A stretch of 64,000 nucleotides of DNA, from contig OX155973.1 of assembly GCA_944548615.1 (NCBI GenBank), forward strand, positions 1,410,561 to 1,474,560. The letters run 5' to 3'. The DNA is from Micropterix aruncella. Taxonomy: Eukaryota; Arthropoda; Insecta; Lepidoptera; Micropterigidae. The position numbers and the translations under genes were made by a program. The first letter of the stretch is position 1; the number at the start of each line of letters is the position of its first letter. Shown piece by piece: positions 1-15,669 of this stretch. The notes beneath the pieces are model-generated. The model worked only from the letters and a program-made list of their open reading frames with translations, was not told where the DNA came from and searched no databases.

Positions 1-185
1 GAATAACAGCTCGGAAATAATCGGCGCGGGGGGAGTCGACTTCAAAAGTCGACTTTTATTTCACGACGCCTAATGGAAATTGCTCTAACAATTTATTTCG
101 GGGGATATTTAATAGGTATAAGGTCGATCAATATATGAGACCTCGCACTTGTCGAAAAATCGAATTTGCATTTTACTTTACCGGT

Positions 186-865
186 TTACCAACCGACGAG
201 AAGGTAAAGTATTATGAACGCCCAAAAAATAAAAGCCAAGATGAAGACGGATATTTGACACTCTCCGAGAAGATTAGGACCATTCATTTCCGGACTGAAG
301 TCTGTCTGTTTATCTGTATGTGTGTGTGTGTGCATTCCTCCACGATAGCGCAAAAACGCTTCATCCGATTAAGCTGAAATATGACAAGCAAGCATCATTT
401 GGTCATGACAATAGTTTAGAAGATTTTCATACTTAAATCTCGAAATATTAGACTTAGAGACTAGAAATTCGGTACACAGATGCCTTGGAACAACCTGAAG
501 CCGTCAAAGGTTAAAACCCGACCCACCAACCGACAAGTGGGAAAGTATTGTGAACGAGCAAATTTTTATTTTGAGATTAAGACGAAAATATCCGTGCTGA
601 CCCCCCCTCACCCCCCCCCCCCCCACTTTGAGACGATTAAGACCATTTCCAGATTGAAATCTGTTTGTCTGTCTGTGTGTTTGTATTCCTCCACGATAGC
701 GCACAAACGCTTAATCTGAATGAGCTGAAATTTGGTATGCAGGCATCATTTGGTCAAGGCAAGAGGTTATAAGGTTGTGGTTGAACTCGTTCACTAGTCA
801 TATTTCAATCTCAAAATATTGGACTTAGAAACATGAAGTTTTGTACACAGATGCCTTGGCCAAAA
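186..865 (+). repeat. Two diverged tandem units of about 340 bp
   Basis: Two head-to-tail units share the same order of landmarks: CCAACCGAC, a segment about an AAGTATT..GAACG block, GATTAAGACCATT, a TCTGTTTGTCTGT run, TTCCTCCACGATAGCGCA and GTACACAGATGCCTTGG. Unit 1 ends near 495 and unit 2 near 865; they differ by many substitutions and a C-rich insert at 601-624. The short open frames here are not conserved between units, so I treat the block as non-coding repeat. Confidence 0.7.
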
Positions 866-1735
866 CCACAATGTGTAATTTTGGTTGGAATATCTCGTAT
901 ATAAGCCACAAATAATATTTAAAGTCCAGCATATTTAAGAAAATACTACATCATTTTTGAAAAAATACTATTTTAACACCACGGAAAATACTACAAATAT
1001 GCTATGAATTGAAGCGGGGGAGGTTGGGTTGGCGCGGGGGGGGGGGGGGGGCAGGGGGGTGTTTGGCGGGGGCTTGTCTACTTGTGGAAAAAGTTTTGGG
1101 GTGACACAACCGTTTATTTTGTTATTGGTGTAAAAAAACTCTCTGTATCATTCTGTTCATGTGCCGTAGGCTCAAATTGCTTAGTTTCTTGTAATTCTCA
1201 TTGATGGCATCTCGTAAGCACGAGTTAATGATTTTAAGAGGTGATGCCTCCTTTAAGTGCTTAGTAGTAATTCCTCGCATAGAATTTAACTCGTTGACAG
1301 TTTTAATCTTTAGAACAGTAAACCACTTTTTTTTAATTTTGACCCAATTACATAACTAAAAACAATTCGTAAACGAAGGTATTCAGCTTTTCCATCCCCT
1401 GAAAAGTTTGCTTTTTAAAATGTAAGAGGTCTTATATATAGAGCGATGATATGGGGTTAGTTATATTGGTGAGCATCAGACGAGTAGGTGATTCCATATA
1501 TAAAACTAAACAAAAAATATATATTTTTAGTTTTTTGGACTTGTCCTTTTTTCAAAAAAGTGTTTTCTGAATAGGTAATTCTTGTTGATATGTGATTATG
1601 TTTATATCATTTTAAAAAATGAGTCGCAAACCATGCCTTTGTTTCCGAGGAAAACCTACAGAATATCCGAATGTTCAATTACCATTATTTTTGTAATATT
1701 TCGCATAATTTCTTAGAAAATTTGATCATATCACA
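866..1735. other. AT-rich DNA with a G-rich tract
   Basis: No gene is recognisable. The only marked feature is a strongly G-rich stretch at about 1016-1076, including a run of about 17 G, which could form a G-quadruplex on the + strand. Confidence 0.5.
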
Positions 1736-1742
1736 AAATTTC

Positions 1743-2035
1743 TAAGTAGACTGGCGTGGATTGCCACCAGGGATACGAGACACGTTAGAACTCTCTGGCT
1801 GTTATATAGAATCCTCGCGAATGGCATGCCGCTTAATCCCTCCGAAAGGTTCACCAATCTATCGGCGCACCACCGTCCCCTGATATCAGAGGGAAATTGC
1901 CTATTATCCATCACTGATCACAGCATCGACTTCGTATCTGGAATGCTTTACCGAATAATGTCAGAACAGCCCCCCAGCATGACCACGTTCAAGACCAGGC
2001 TAAAGAAGCATCTTGTTGTTCTTCTTTTTAAACCT
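1743..2035 (+). pseudogene. Non-LTR retrotransposon (LINE), C-terminal RT-thumb remnant
   Basis: The + frame reads LSRLAWIATRDTRHVRTLWL then LYRILANG, followed by H/P-rich spacing and TTFKTRLKKHLV. This is the layout of the C-terminal end of many CR1/Jockey-type LINE ORF2 proteins (R..RH...L..LY+IL, then an F+..LK+.L tail). It is truncated at both ends, with no catalytic RT motifs. The family assignment is inferred from memory of the pattern. Confidence 0.5.
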
Positions 2036-2693
2036 AAAACCATTAACATAACCAACCATCCTCTCCCCCCTCCAACTGTTTGTCAAAATATACTAAGAGT
2101 TGCATGTTTAAAAAATATGACTTTATCCCAGAATTATGTCCCCATAATAAGGTAATATAGCTTCCGGTTTGCCAGCAAACCGGAAGTTTCCACCATCGTC
2201 TCTCAAGACAGGATCTGAGATATCACGTGACTTAAGTTAAGTATATTAATTTAATAATGTTGACTATCTATTAAGTCATATACCCATTGATTTTCTAAAT
2301 TTATATTATTCAAAAGTAACATCATTTAATTTCTTTTAATATAATTATTTCTACGGCTTATATTATTATAAAATGTACATGTATCTAACTTTTAGTTTAA
2401 TTTAGTAACTGTATAACTTTAATTGTTAGCCGTATTATAATGTTGTTAGGAAATCGCTTGCTGCGAACTCCTGAAAGTCGTTAATCAATAGATAATAATT
2501 TCAGTTGCGCTCAATACGAAACTATCTGCCTACCAGCATTATGAATACCAATTGTTACAGTGAAACGAGCGGAGCTCGTATGAATATGATGCGACAGTCA
2601 CCTGTATACGGCAAAAGAGGGGCTTCGCGCATGTAGATGTTAGTATGCTGTTTAGATAATTGGTTAAAATACTGAAAAAAGGGAATAAAACAT

Positions 2694-7600
<4,907 letters not shown>

Positions 7601-7604
7601 AGTA

Positions 7605-7939
7605 TATTATAAAGATGGGACTTTTAGAAGTGATTAGAGGCAAGCGGCCTCACCACCATCCTCAAGACTCCCTCCTCTCTCACACACACTTTTACGCCCG
7701 TTTTAATATCCAAGGTCACAATAATTAATAATTATTATTATATTATACGATTGTTTCATTGTAATACCTCCCTAAAACGCGCGAGACAGAGCGGCGGGCG
7801 AGCCGCCAGTCGACTGGTCGCCAGTAGATAAGTTTAGTCATAACCTGGTAGTCGAGCCGTACGGGCGGGCGCCGTGTTGTGTATCCGAAGCGCGCGGCGT
7901 ATTTTCAGTTTTTGTAATTTGTTTTCGGAAAATAAAAAA
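7605..7939 (+). promoter_or_regulatory. brk: Probable brinker promoter and 5' UTR
   Basis: The 335 bases before the chosen start are more GC-rich toward 7780-7900 than the surrounding DNA and contain no other gene. A TATATTATAAAG stretch at 7602-7613 could act as a TATA-like element, but it abuts a repeat tail, so the transcription start is not fixed by the sequence. Confidence 0.4.
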
Positions 7940-8539
7940 ATGGCGAACGGTTTCGAAGCTGTCATGAAGCGGAAGGAAGGCGGCGTTGTCGGGAAGCTCG
8001 GATCGAGGAGGATCTTCGCGCCGCAGTTCAAGCTTCAAGTCCTGGAATCATATCGAAGAGATGCGGATTGTAGGGGTAATCAGAGGGCAACTGCGCGGAA
8101 GTACGGGATTCATCGGAGGCAGATACAAAAGTGGTTGCAAGCTGAGAGCAGTTTGAGAGCTGGTTTGGCGAGAAGAGCGCCTCACGCGCAAGAACCCGCT
8201 TTGGAAGTGCGTTTGAGCGACGGTCCGGTTGATTTGAGTGTTCAGCGACGTCCCGTTGAGGAACCCATGGATAATTCTCCGATGCACTGCGAAAACTCGC
8301 CTTCCCCTTCGTACAACAGCTCCTGTGAATCATGCGAAGCCTGGGATTTAAGCCGCCAGCCTCCACCGACCCCAAAACCAGCCATCAAACTCTTCAGACC
8401 GTACCTCCTGGACGAAGAGGACGAGAAACGACCTTCAGCCTTCGAAGCCGTCCAGCCGAGACACACCTATTCTTACTGCGGTGAATTCCAAGTGCACAGA
8501 TGGCTCCAGCAATCGCTCCAGCATCCCACGAAGTGCTAA
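7940..8539 (+). CDS. brk: Brinker, nuclear repressor of Dpp/BMP target genes
   Basis: A single exon encodes 199 residues. Residues about 21-72 match the Brinker helix-turn-helix DNA-binding domain (GSRRIFAPQFKLQVLESYR, then NQRATARKYGIHRRQIQKWL), which binds GGCGYY-type sites. C-terminal to it are PVDLS (residues 96-100), a CtBP-recruitment motif; a second DLS (136-138); and FRPY (152-155), matching the Groucho-recruiting FKPY motif known from Drosophila Brk. The family represses Dpp-responsive promoters in the nucleus by recruiting these corepressors. I chose the ATG at 7940 (context AAAAAAATGGCG) over one at 7874 because the extra 22 residues are not domain-like and the later site has the stronger context. 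At 199 residues it is much shorter than Drosophila Brk (about 700), lacking long low-complexity stretches. Identification is secure from the domain and motif order; the exact start is inferred. Confidence 0.95.
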   Translation: MANGFEAVMKRKEGGVVGKLGSRRIFAPQFKLQVLESYRRDADCRGNQRATARKYGIHRRQIQKWLQAESSLRAGLARRAPHAQEPALEVRLSDGPVDLSVQRRPVEEPMDNSPMHCENSPSPSYNSSCESCEAWDLSRQPPPTPKPAIKLFRPYLLDEEDEKRPSAFEAVQPRHTYSYCGEFQVHRWLQQSLQHPTKC

Positions 8540-8893
8540 TCCACAAAAAACACTACCTAATTACCCTAAACAGCTGAATCTGTGATTTCCTCGTTAATAA
8601 GGTGTCCCTCCGCCTAGTTTTAAGTCGACACTACGGTATGCCTTATCGAGTCTATTCTCTAAGATTTACTAAGCCATATTATTGTTTAACGTGCCTTTAT
8701 AATCGTATTGTGCCAATATTTTGTACATATCCATATTACTAGATTTAAATGACGAAAAAAGACAGTTGTATTTTGTACTCGAGCCCACGGTGGCAGCTTT
8801 TTCGGTCATATCAATATTTTTATATGGACGAATATATTACATATTATTATTATTAAGAAAAATACCTAATATTATTGAAAAAGAAAACGGATG

Positions 8894-8899
8894 AATAAA
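8894..8899 (+). terminator. brk: Poly(A) signal AATAAA of brinker
   Basis: AATAAA lies 355 bases after the brinker stop codon, followed by a GT/T-rich stretch (TTGGCGTTGTTTCTTTTG) about 25-45 bases later, as expected for a cleavage and polyadenylation site. Confidence 0.7.
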
Positions 8900-9064
8900 T
8901 GAAGAAAGATTGTTTAACATATTTGGCGTTGTTTCTTTTGAATACAGTTGGTTATAACTGAGGGTTGATTCTTGAACAATTAAGCATGCTAAATGTGTCT
9001 ATGGTCCGTTTGATTTACATGGGCCATAGGCAAATTGGGCATGCCAATTTTTTCAAGAATAGGT

Positions 9065-9195
9065 CCCCTGATAGTTTCTTTCGTTGATTTTTTTCTGATT
9101 TATCTGGGCATGTTCGTTTTTTTCGTTGATTTTCTTCTGATTTATCGGGGCATGATCAGGTTTTTTCGTTGATTTTCTTCTGTCTTATCTTGGTA
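9065..9195 (+). repeat. Three imperfect tandem units of about 45-50 bp
   Basis: TTTCGTTGATTTTYTTCTGATTTATCNGGGCATG recurs three times with small changes; a related piece (TTTGCTGATTTTCTTCAGATTTAT) lies at 9549-9572. The flanking segment about 9244-9300 (ACTATATTCATCAC) resembles 34990-35045, suggesting a dispersed repeat. Confidence 0.6.
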
Positions 9196-10330
9196 TAATT
9201 GGGAATTTATGCAGTTTAGTAAACTGTTCGACATTGAATATGTTTGTCACCCAACTATATTCATCACAGTGTTTCCTAATCTGTAATAATCTTTGCTCTA
9301 TATCTATAATGCAGTTTAGCTAACTGCTATATTAAAAAAAAAAGTAACAACCAATCGCCAAATAGATTTTTATCAATAGTTTTGAAAAATACGGCCTTAT
9401 AGTGTTTGACGCTTCTTTAAACGCCTATATGTCTTTTATTTATAGATGAGCAAATATTTTTACAGATTCAGAATCAGTTGGCTTCAATGTACATGAGTTT
9501 GCTAAACTGCATAAATACCGAAGGATGGTACCTACCTAATCAGCTTTCTTTGCTGATTTTCTTCAGATTTATTTCTGCGTTTTTGCATCGATGTATGAGC
9601 ATATATCGATGCATTTTGTACCTAATAACACAGATAAGACAGACCAGACCCGTTTGCAATACTGGACTTTGTACATTGCGTTTTGCTTACTGCATTGTCT
9701 GCCTGATAACGCTTTCAAATTGGGTTATCCGTATAGACGCACTACTTCCGGGAAGGTTTCAGAAAATCAAATACAAATACCACGCAGCTAAATCAAAATG
9801 ATTCATAAACATTACGTGCGAATGAAACGCCATTTTTTTTGTCGGGGAAGTAAATTGAATCGTTTTGTTACGCATATTCATTAGGGCTACGGCGCGTGAC
9901 GGTATTACTGTACGGACTGGACGAAGAATAACACGCTATCTGCCCAGAAAATATAGAAAATCCTATACAGTAACGGAAAACCTGAAAACCAAAAAAATGA
10001 CCCAACGCTCAAATGAAAAAAATCTGAAATTCTCCATCGATACTGTAGCATTCATATAAATAATACAGCGATCATTTTAAAACGTTGCATTTCGGTGTTG
10101 ATTCCGGCTGCCAGCGTGTTAAACTCGATCGGTTCTCGCACGCACGCTCCGATGACGCCATCTTTATTTATTATTAATATAAACCTGTGTGCGCAATGAG
10201 CGGGTCGCCACCAGTGATGCACCTCATCAATCGCACGTCAAACATACGATTTTATCATAATCGCATCCGCCTCGTCCATACAAATATCATACGATGATTA
10301 GCGATTATCGCATTCACGACGCGGAGCGCC

Positions 10331-10346
10331 GCCGACGGCTTGTCTG
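10331..10346 (+). promoter_or_regulatory. Candidate Mad/Medea/Schnurri silencer-like site near brinker
   Basis: GCCGAC-N5-GTCTG is one mismatch (C for R at position 2) from the Drosophila Dpp silencer consensus GRCGNC-N5-GTCTG, by which Schnurri with Mad/Medea represses brinker. GCCGNC is also the Mad core. It lies about 1.8 kb 3' of the brinker stop in a GC-rich island (10280-10600). It is a single imperfect site, so functional relevance is inference from position. Confidence 0.35.
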
Positions 10347-10787
10347 CCGCGGCCGACATGTGGCTCCGCATCGGCTGAGGAATTCTGCGCCTTGCCAAGC
10401 GACTATGAACCTTCATGCAAGCACACAACGACCAAAATCGCTTGGATCGATAGTCACATATGACGTTTTAGCGCCGCGCGCCTCGTGACGCCACCCACGC
10501 CCACGCGATTGTGCACCTTATCTCAAGCGAGCACAGGCTAAAATAGCCTGGCGCGGACGCGTTGGATTTTCTAGGAACTCCGAGCGTGGCACACAAGATA
10601 CAAGAATGACGGGTTGGGACGTTTTTTCCTCTTTCGATGAATAATAATAATTTGGTTCGAAATTTGAAATTTGACAGCCATCTTTGTAGAAATGGGTGAT
10701 TGAAAATTGTTATCTATGTTTGAAATGATTTGCAAAAAACTACCGATAAGTCCGGTAATCCGAAAAAGAAATATATCTAAATATGAA

Positions 10788-11166
10788 TAGTATAAATACG
10801 AGTTTACCGCGTGAAGTTTGTAGCACCCTACGTTTTGGTGATGTTTAACCTTTCGGAAGTCAGTCTTCTACGCAAAATTTTCGAAAAATGACAGGCTTTT
10901 AGCGCAGTGGAGGAAGAAATAGAGCCGATAATTACATACATACGGATGTAATATCGATAATACATAAAAACGCCGATCGGCGGGCGTGGCTACCCAGGGG
11001 TAAAACCGGCGTTGTCCAGGATAGACCAGAATAGTCAACCTGCCCTGGACAACGGCGGTTGCAACATCGCCAAAACTTCGGGTGCTCCACACTTCACGAG
11101 GTATATTCGTTTTTCATCCTATTTATAATGTCAAACAACCGCGATAGTCTTCGACTTCATATAAAC
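10788..11166. mobile_element. Penelope-like element termini in inverted orientation, with an insert
   Basis: The left arm (10788-10850, reading TTTACCGCGTGAAGTTTGTAG) is the reverse complement of the right arm (11040-11166, CCTGGACAACGGCGG ... TTCGGGTGCT ... ATCCTATTTATAATG). These are the same terminal sequences that flank the GIY-YIG-bearing copies at 35.4 and 54.7 kb. Between the arms, about 10895-11006 (GATCGGCGGGCGTGG, ACCCAGGGG) matches the 3' half of the piggyBac-like MITE seen at 41.4 kb, so it looks like a secondary insertion. Confidence 0.6.
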
Positions 11167-11453
11167 TAAATACCCATATTTTGAAATACTTAAAGAGATC
11201 TATATTCTTCATTAACATTACTTTTGGGATATCTTAAACGGGCATTTACAACGGCATACAAAATTTCGTGTGTGCTGTTGACCGTTGAGGAGTCCCCTCT
11301 TCGGGAGCCAACCCTGGGTGTAAAATCAGGTCATGCTTGCCATAAAATAAAGTATTGTCATCAGAACTGAACCAACATGTACATTTTCAACTTTAAATGA
11401 TAATATTTGAGGAGTTCCCTTAATTCCTAATGGATCCCATCATCAGAACAGGA

Positions 11454-12134
11454 TTTGTCGACTACAGCGGGCGAGCCCGTCACTTCAGGAAGTTTTAACG
11501 ATTAGTCGTTCTATCTCCCTGGAATGAGCGCAGAAGACTTAGGACAAAAACAATCCACCGTCTAGCTCCGCCACAAACCCGTAAGAGGCCAACGCCTTAA
11601 CCGCGAGATAGCCAGGAGTGTTACATACACAGCGGGCTTACACTCACGCAGTTACTTCCAATTGCGACCAGATTACTCTAGTCTCTCGATTGGTTACGAG
11701 TTCGAAGTCGCTTGCGCGGTCCTCTCCCTTACGAAGCGGTGAAACGGTGTATACCGAATCTATCGCGGACCACGGCATCCTTTGCCCGGCTGTTCACCCA
11801 GGATCGGGTAGCCGATGGTCGTTTCAAGTACAGTCGCCGTAAGGTCCGCAACCACCCCCGCTCTATAGGAAACAGTACTGCTTCCAGACTCCCCCGACTG
11901 TTAGTCAGAGTGCGCAATCGATTGGCTTACGCCGCACGGTGCGCAGACCGTCCAGGAGCGCCAGAATGTTGATTCCCAAGGGAAACTAACCATAAGGCCA
12001 GAGTCCTACCCAGGTACGCACTTCATGCGTGGAGGCCGTCGGATAGGTGTTGACCCGTGAGTGTGACCAACCCTGAACAGAATGGCTCTTCGTGGCCAAC
12101 TCAGCAAGGGCTCATTAACCCCCCCCCCCCCCCG
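11454..12134 (-). mobile_element. G-element, near full length
   Basis: It aligns along its length with the copies at 30.7, 51.6 and 55.2 kb. The 3' end lies at 11454 (GTCGACTACAGCGGGCGAGC on the + strand). The 5' end is marked by GGGCTCATTAA and a run of 15 C (12120-12134; G on the element strand). It contains the landmarks GCGATAGATTCGG and CCGCTTCGTAAGG in antisense. No TSD is seen because a second, diverged copy abuts it. Confidence 0.85.
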
Positions 12135-12440
12135 TCTACCAGTTTGGAAGAATATCTCCGTCTGGAATTAGCCATCAGGATACCTCCTTTCTCCCGACTG
12201 GTTACAGGAGCGAAGTCGCTGGCACGGCCTATACCTGTTGTATTTCAGCGGTAATTCAATAATAATATATCGCCACCCTGGGCGCCCTATGCCCGATATA
12301 CCATTCGGTATCGGGTGGCCGATAGGTCGCTTGAAGAATGGCATGACAACAGGTGAACGTCCACCCTTGCTGCTTAGGAGACAGTATATTTCCATAGTCT
12401 CCAGACTCCTTCAGAAATTAGTCAGAGTGCATTAATATTC
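12135..12440 (-). mobile_element. Diverged G-element fragment
   Basis: It starts directly at the C-run of the preceding copy and shares GACTGGTTACAGGA, the GCGCC-CTATGCCCG block and AGACTCC..CAGAAATTAGTCAGAGTGC with the subfamily at 14.1 and 36.3 kb. It lacks both ends and is more AT-rich, suggesting an older subfamily. Confidence 0.6.
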
Positions 12441-13084
12441 AGATGAAATCAGTGCATGGATACTTGCCAGGAAAGTCTTGGGTGCCACAACCTTTGTTTT
12501 TTTTTGTTTGTTGATCGTGCAGTTTATTGTGAGGCAGGGTTCAAAAAATGCTCTAAAATGAAAATTTCCTATATAGCTCCCAGATTTATTTATTTTTCTC
12601 AATTTTCCAATCCTATTTTAAAAATCTGAAATAGCTATGTACTTAAGAAAGGTACCGTGAATTAGGATATTTTTTTTCAGTTGGCTAACATCATCAGTTA
12701 TTTCAGTATGACGACGGTTCAAAAATTGCCAAAAAATGTAATTTTCGAAATTTACCTACATCGTCGTCGTGTGTAAGAGCTATCGTCTCGCCGTTGGCAA
12801 TCGAGTGGTCCATAAACAATCATCAGCAGGTAGGTACTCGTGAGAGATTTAAACACTCTTGAAACACATTGGGGCTACAAACGAGATGATGATGATAATG
12901 GCTTTAGTCTGACCAATCGGGCTATTATAAATAGTAATATTTTCAATTATTTATTTCATCTACATATCCTATATTTCACTAAGATTACACAAGGAACCAA
13001 TAACGACTTTTAAACTAAAATAAAGCGACAAATTAATTTATCCCGGAAATTACCGACGCACCTAGAAAAAAATCTCCCCACAGA

Positions 13085-13390
13085 CAGAAGAGGACGGGGC
13101 TACACGAGCAAAGCCTAATAAACCCGAACGGCCGAACGTCAAGCTTCTTCTTGAAGTTCCTTCTCCTATCGGACGTCGGCGGTGATTATGACCATTTGGG
13201 CCCGTGATGTTGCGGCGCGGAACAACTCGGTGGTGCTTGAGTTGAACCAATTAACGAGGTTTTGTAGCCACTGGGTTCTTCTTTGGCCAGGTCTTCGGTG
13301 CCTTTTATCTATCCTTGCAGGATTGATTGGAGAATGTGGTATTTGTTACCACGCATTATGTGGCCCATATATTGTAGTTTCCTTCTTGTA
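13085..13390 (-). pseudogene. LINE ORF2 C-terminal remnant (APE-type)
   Basis: The minus frame reads KLQYMGHIMRGNKY, ILQSILQG, one in-frame stop, then RRTQWLQNLVNWFNSSTTEL and a terminal ADVR stop. This is the typical end of insect LINE ORF2 proteins (L.Y.GHIMRG.KY...G+I.G.R..GR+..WL.NL..WF.....L..A). It is 5' truncated by the G-element at 13391. Confidence 0.7.
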
Positions 13391-14007
13391 GGGGGAGCTA
13401 ACGGGCCCATGATGAGGTGGCCACGATGACCCATAATGTGTTCAGGGTCGGTCACACTCACGGGTCAACACCCATCCGATGGCCTCCACGCATGGGGTGC
13501 GAACCTGGGTAGGACACTGGGTCGACCAGTCTCCCCTGGGAATCAAACCTCTGGCGCTCCTGGACGGTCTGCGCACCGAGCGGCGCAAGCCAATCGATTG
13601 TGCTCTCCGACTAACAGTCGGGGGAGTCTAAGAACTGTATTGTTTCTTATAGAGCGGGGGTGGTTGCCTACCTTACGGCGACTGCTCTTGAAATGACCAT
13701 TGCCCATCCGATCCCGGTTCAGAGTCGGGCAAAGGACGCCTTGGTCCGCGATAGATTCGGTGCACACCGTTTCACCGCTTCGTAAGGGAGAGGACCGCGC
13801 AAGCGACCTCGAACTCGGAACCAATCGAGAGATCGGAGAAATCTGGTCACAATTGGAAGCAAGGGCGCGAGGGTCGGCCCGCCAGGTAACACTGGCTATC
13901 TCGCGGTAAGGCGTTGGCTTCTTGCGGGTTGTGACGTAGCTGGTCCTGACTAACTAAAACGTCCTGTGGTGACGGGCTCGCCCGTTGTAGTTGACACCGC
14001 AAGTTGT
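13391..14007 (+). mobile_element. G-element, full length or nearly so
   Basis: It begins GGGGGAGCTAACGGGCCC and ends CGCCCGTTGTAGTTGACACC plus a short GCAAGTTGTT tail. It joins the next copy tail-to-head at about 14008. All family landmarks are present in order. Confidence 0.85.
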
Positions 14008-15031
14008 TAGGGGGCTAACGGGCCCATGATGAGTTGGCCACGATGACCCATGTGTTCAGGGTCGGTCACACTCACGGGTCAACACCCATCCGACGGCCTC
14101 CCCGCATGGGGTGCGAATCCTGGGTAGGACACTGGGTCAACCAGTCTCCCCTGGGAATCAAACCTCTGGCGCCCCTGGACGGGAATCAAACCTCTGGTAG
14201 CCTGCTCTTTGGGCGCTCTTGCTCGATTTGCGCACCGCGCGGCGCTAGTCAAACGACTATGCATTTCGACTGATAACCGGGGGCGTCTGGAAACGGCTTT
14301 GTTTCCTATAGATCGGGGCTGATAGTTAACGTAATAAGTTACGACAAATTCGGCCACCCTAGGCGCCGTGGTCCGCGATAGATTCGGTAGACACCGAATC
14401 ACCGCCACGTAATGGAGAGGACCGCGCAAGCGACCTCGTACCTGTAACCAGTCGGGAGGCCGAAGAAATTTGGCCGAAACTGGTAGTAAGGGCGCGAGGC
14501 CGTCTTCAGAGTGCAAACCCAGTGTCTCACGGTAAGGCTTTGGCTTCTTGCGGGCGAGTGGCGTAACTAGACAGAGGACTGTTTCGTCCCAGTCTCCGTT
14601 TCAGTCTTTCAAAAAGAAATATTAAAATAGAACACGATTTGTGAGATATATGTATATATAGTATTATTTTATATTTATCTAGTATATGATTATTTATGTA
14701 TGTACGTGTATATTTATATGTGTATACCTAAATTTAATATTATTACGCTTTATTATTTTGGAGATATCTTCTATCTCCCATCTTCTATCTATCTATCTAT
14801 GCAAAGATAATACAGCAAGTTACGAAAACCACTCTACCTTCTTTTATATTAAGCCTACCTTAGTACAGGCGAGGCCTAGTTAGGACGGCTTTGAATTTAA
14901 AGATATATGTAATAGTATAGATCAATGAAGAATTTTGAATTTGTATTTGAATTTGAAAAGTCCTATACGCTCACTTATTATCGTTAAAACTTCTTGGTGT
15001 GACGGGTTCGCCCTTTGTAGTTGACACCTTC
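14008..15031 (+). mobile_element. G-element (second subfamily), interrupted near its 3' end
   Basis: It starts GGGGGCTAACGGGCCCATGA directly after the preceding copy. It runs to about 14590, is broken by about 370 bp of AT-rich DNA (14595-14960), and resumes at 14965 (CGCTCACTTATTATCGTTAAAAC) to end GGGTTCGCCCTTTGTAGTTG at 15031. A short internal duplication (GGGAATCAAACCTCTGG twice, 14154 and 14181) is peculiar to this copy. Confidence 0.75.
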
Positions 15032-15587
15032 AAGTGTCCATCTAAGTATATGCAATTTATTCGTCAGTCGAGTAGTTTTAGTTGCATAGGTAGCATGTTA
15101 GCTTGATGATTTGTTATTACACCCATAATGTCTTTTAGCTTAAAATCCAACATGTCGAATGAACAAATGGGCCTCAAATGGCATCTCATACAAATCCCCC
15201 TCGCAGCTGAACTGCTTAATCAATCCAATGTGGTTTACAGATTTAAAAAAAACAAGTTCGAAAGGGGAATCGAGGCATTCGCCTCTTCTCCACTCAACAA
15301 ACTCGATTATGGTCAGATGACCGATCTCAAATCTACATAGAAACCAAAGAGTTGGAGGGTAGGGGCGTCAAAGTCAAGTCTTTGCCCCGGCTCGAAAATA
15401 TCGTAGATCCGGGTCGCCTCTCCTAGATACCTAAAAGTAAAGCAAGACCGCAACTTTCAAAACTCACTTAGAGACAGCCTTTAAAAAAATAAGGAATAAT
15501 ATCATTCCTCGAAACATAAACGTACAGCTATTATCCTCGAAACATCCGCTATGGCATTTGTTTATAGCGCGGCGAATATTGTAGTCC

Positions 15588-15658
15588 AGTGGTTTTGTTT
15601 GTTTGTATATTTGTTTCTACTCTTTAGTGTGAAATCACAATGGGCGGGTTTATAATCT
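15588..15658 (-). repeat. LINE-type 3' tail (CCCGCC...TTGTG...CAATAAAG motif)
   Basis: On the minus strand it reads AAACCCGCCCATTGTGATTT, CACTAAAGAGTAGAAACAAA. The same module is at 26305-26370 and 52878-52935, where it ends in A/C-rich simple sequence. It looks like the 3' end of a dispersed retroelement. Confidence 0.55.
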
Positions 15659-15669
15659 CCTACAATTAA

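Noticed and set aside
135..719. Two small proteins of about 80 residues
   Set aside because: They come from corresponding parts of a diverged tandem repeat but are in non-corresponding frames, so coding is unlikely.
13436..13909. Plus-strand frames in the G-element as coding
   Set aside because: They are not conserved in other copies of the family; only the antisense frame is repeatedly open.
14079..14516. A 145-codon gene on the minus strand
   Set aside because: It is the antisense frame of a G-element; treated as a finding about the repeat, not as a host gene.
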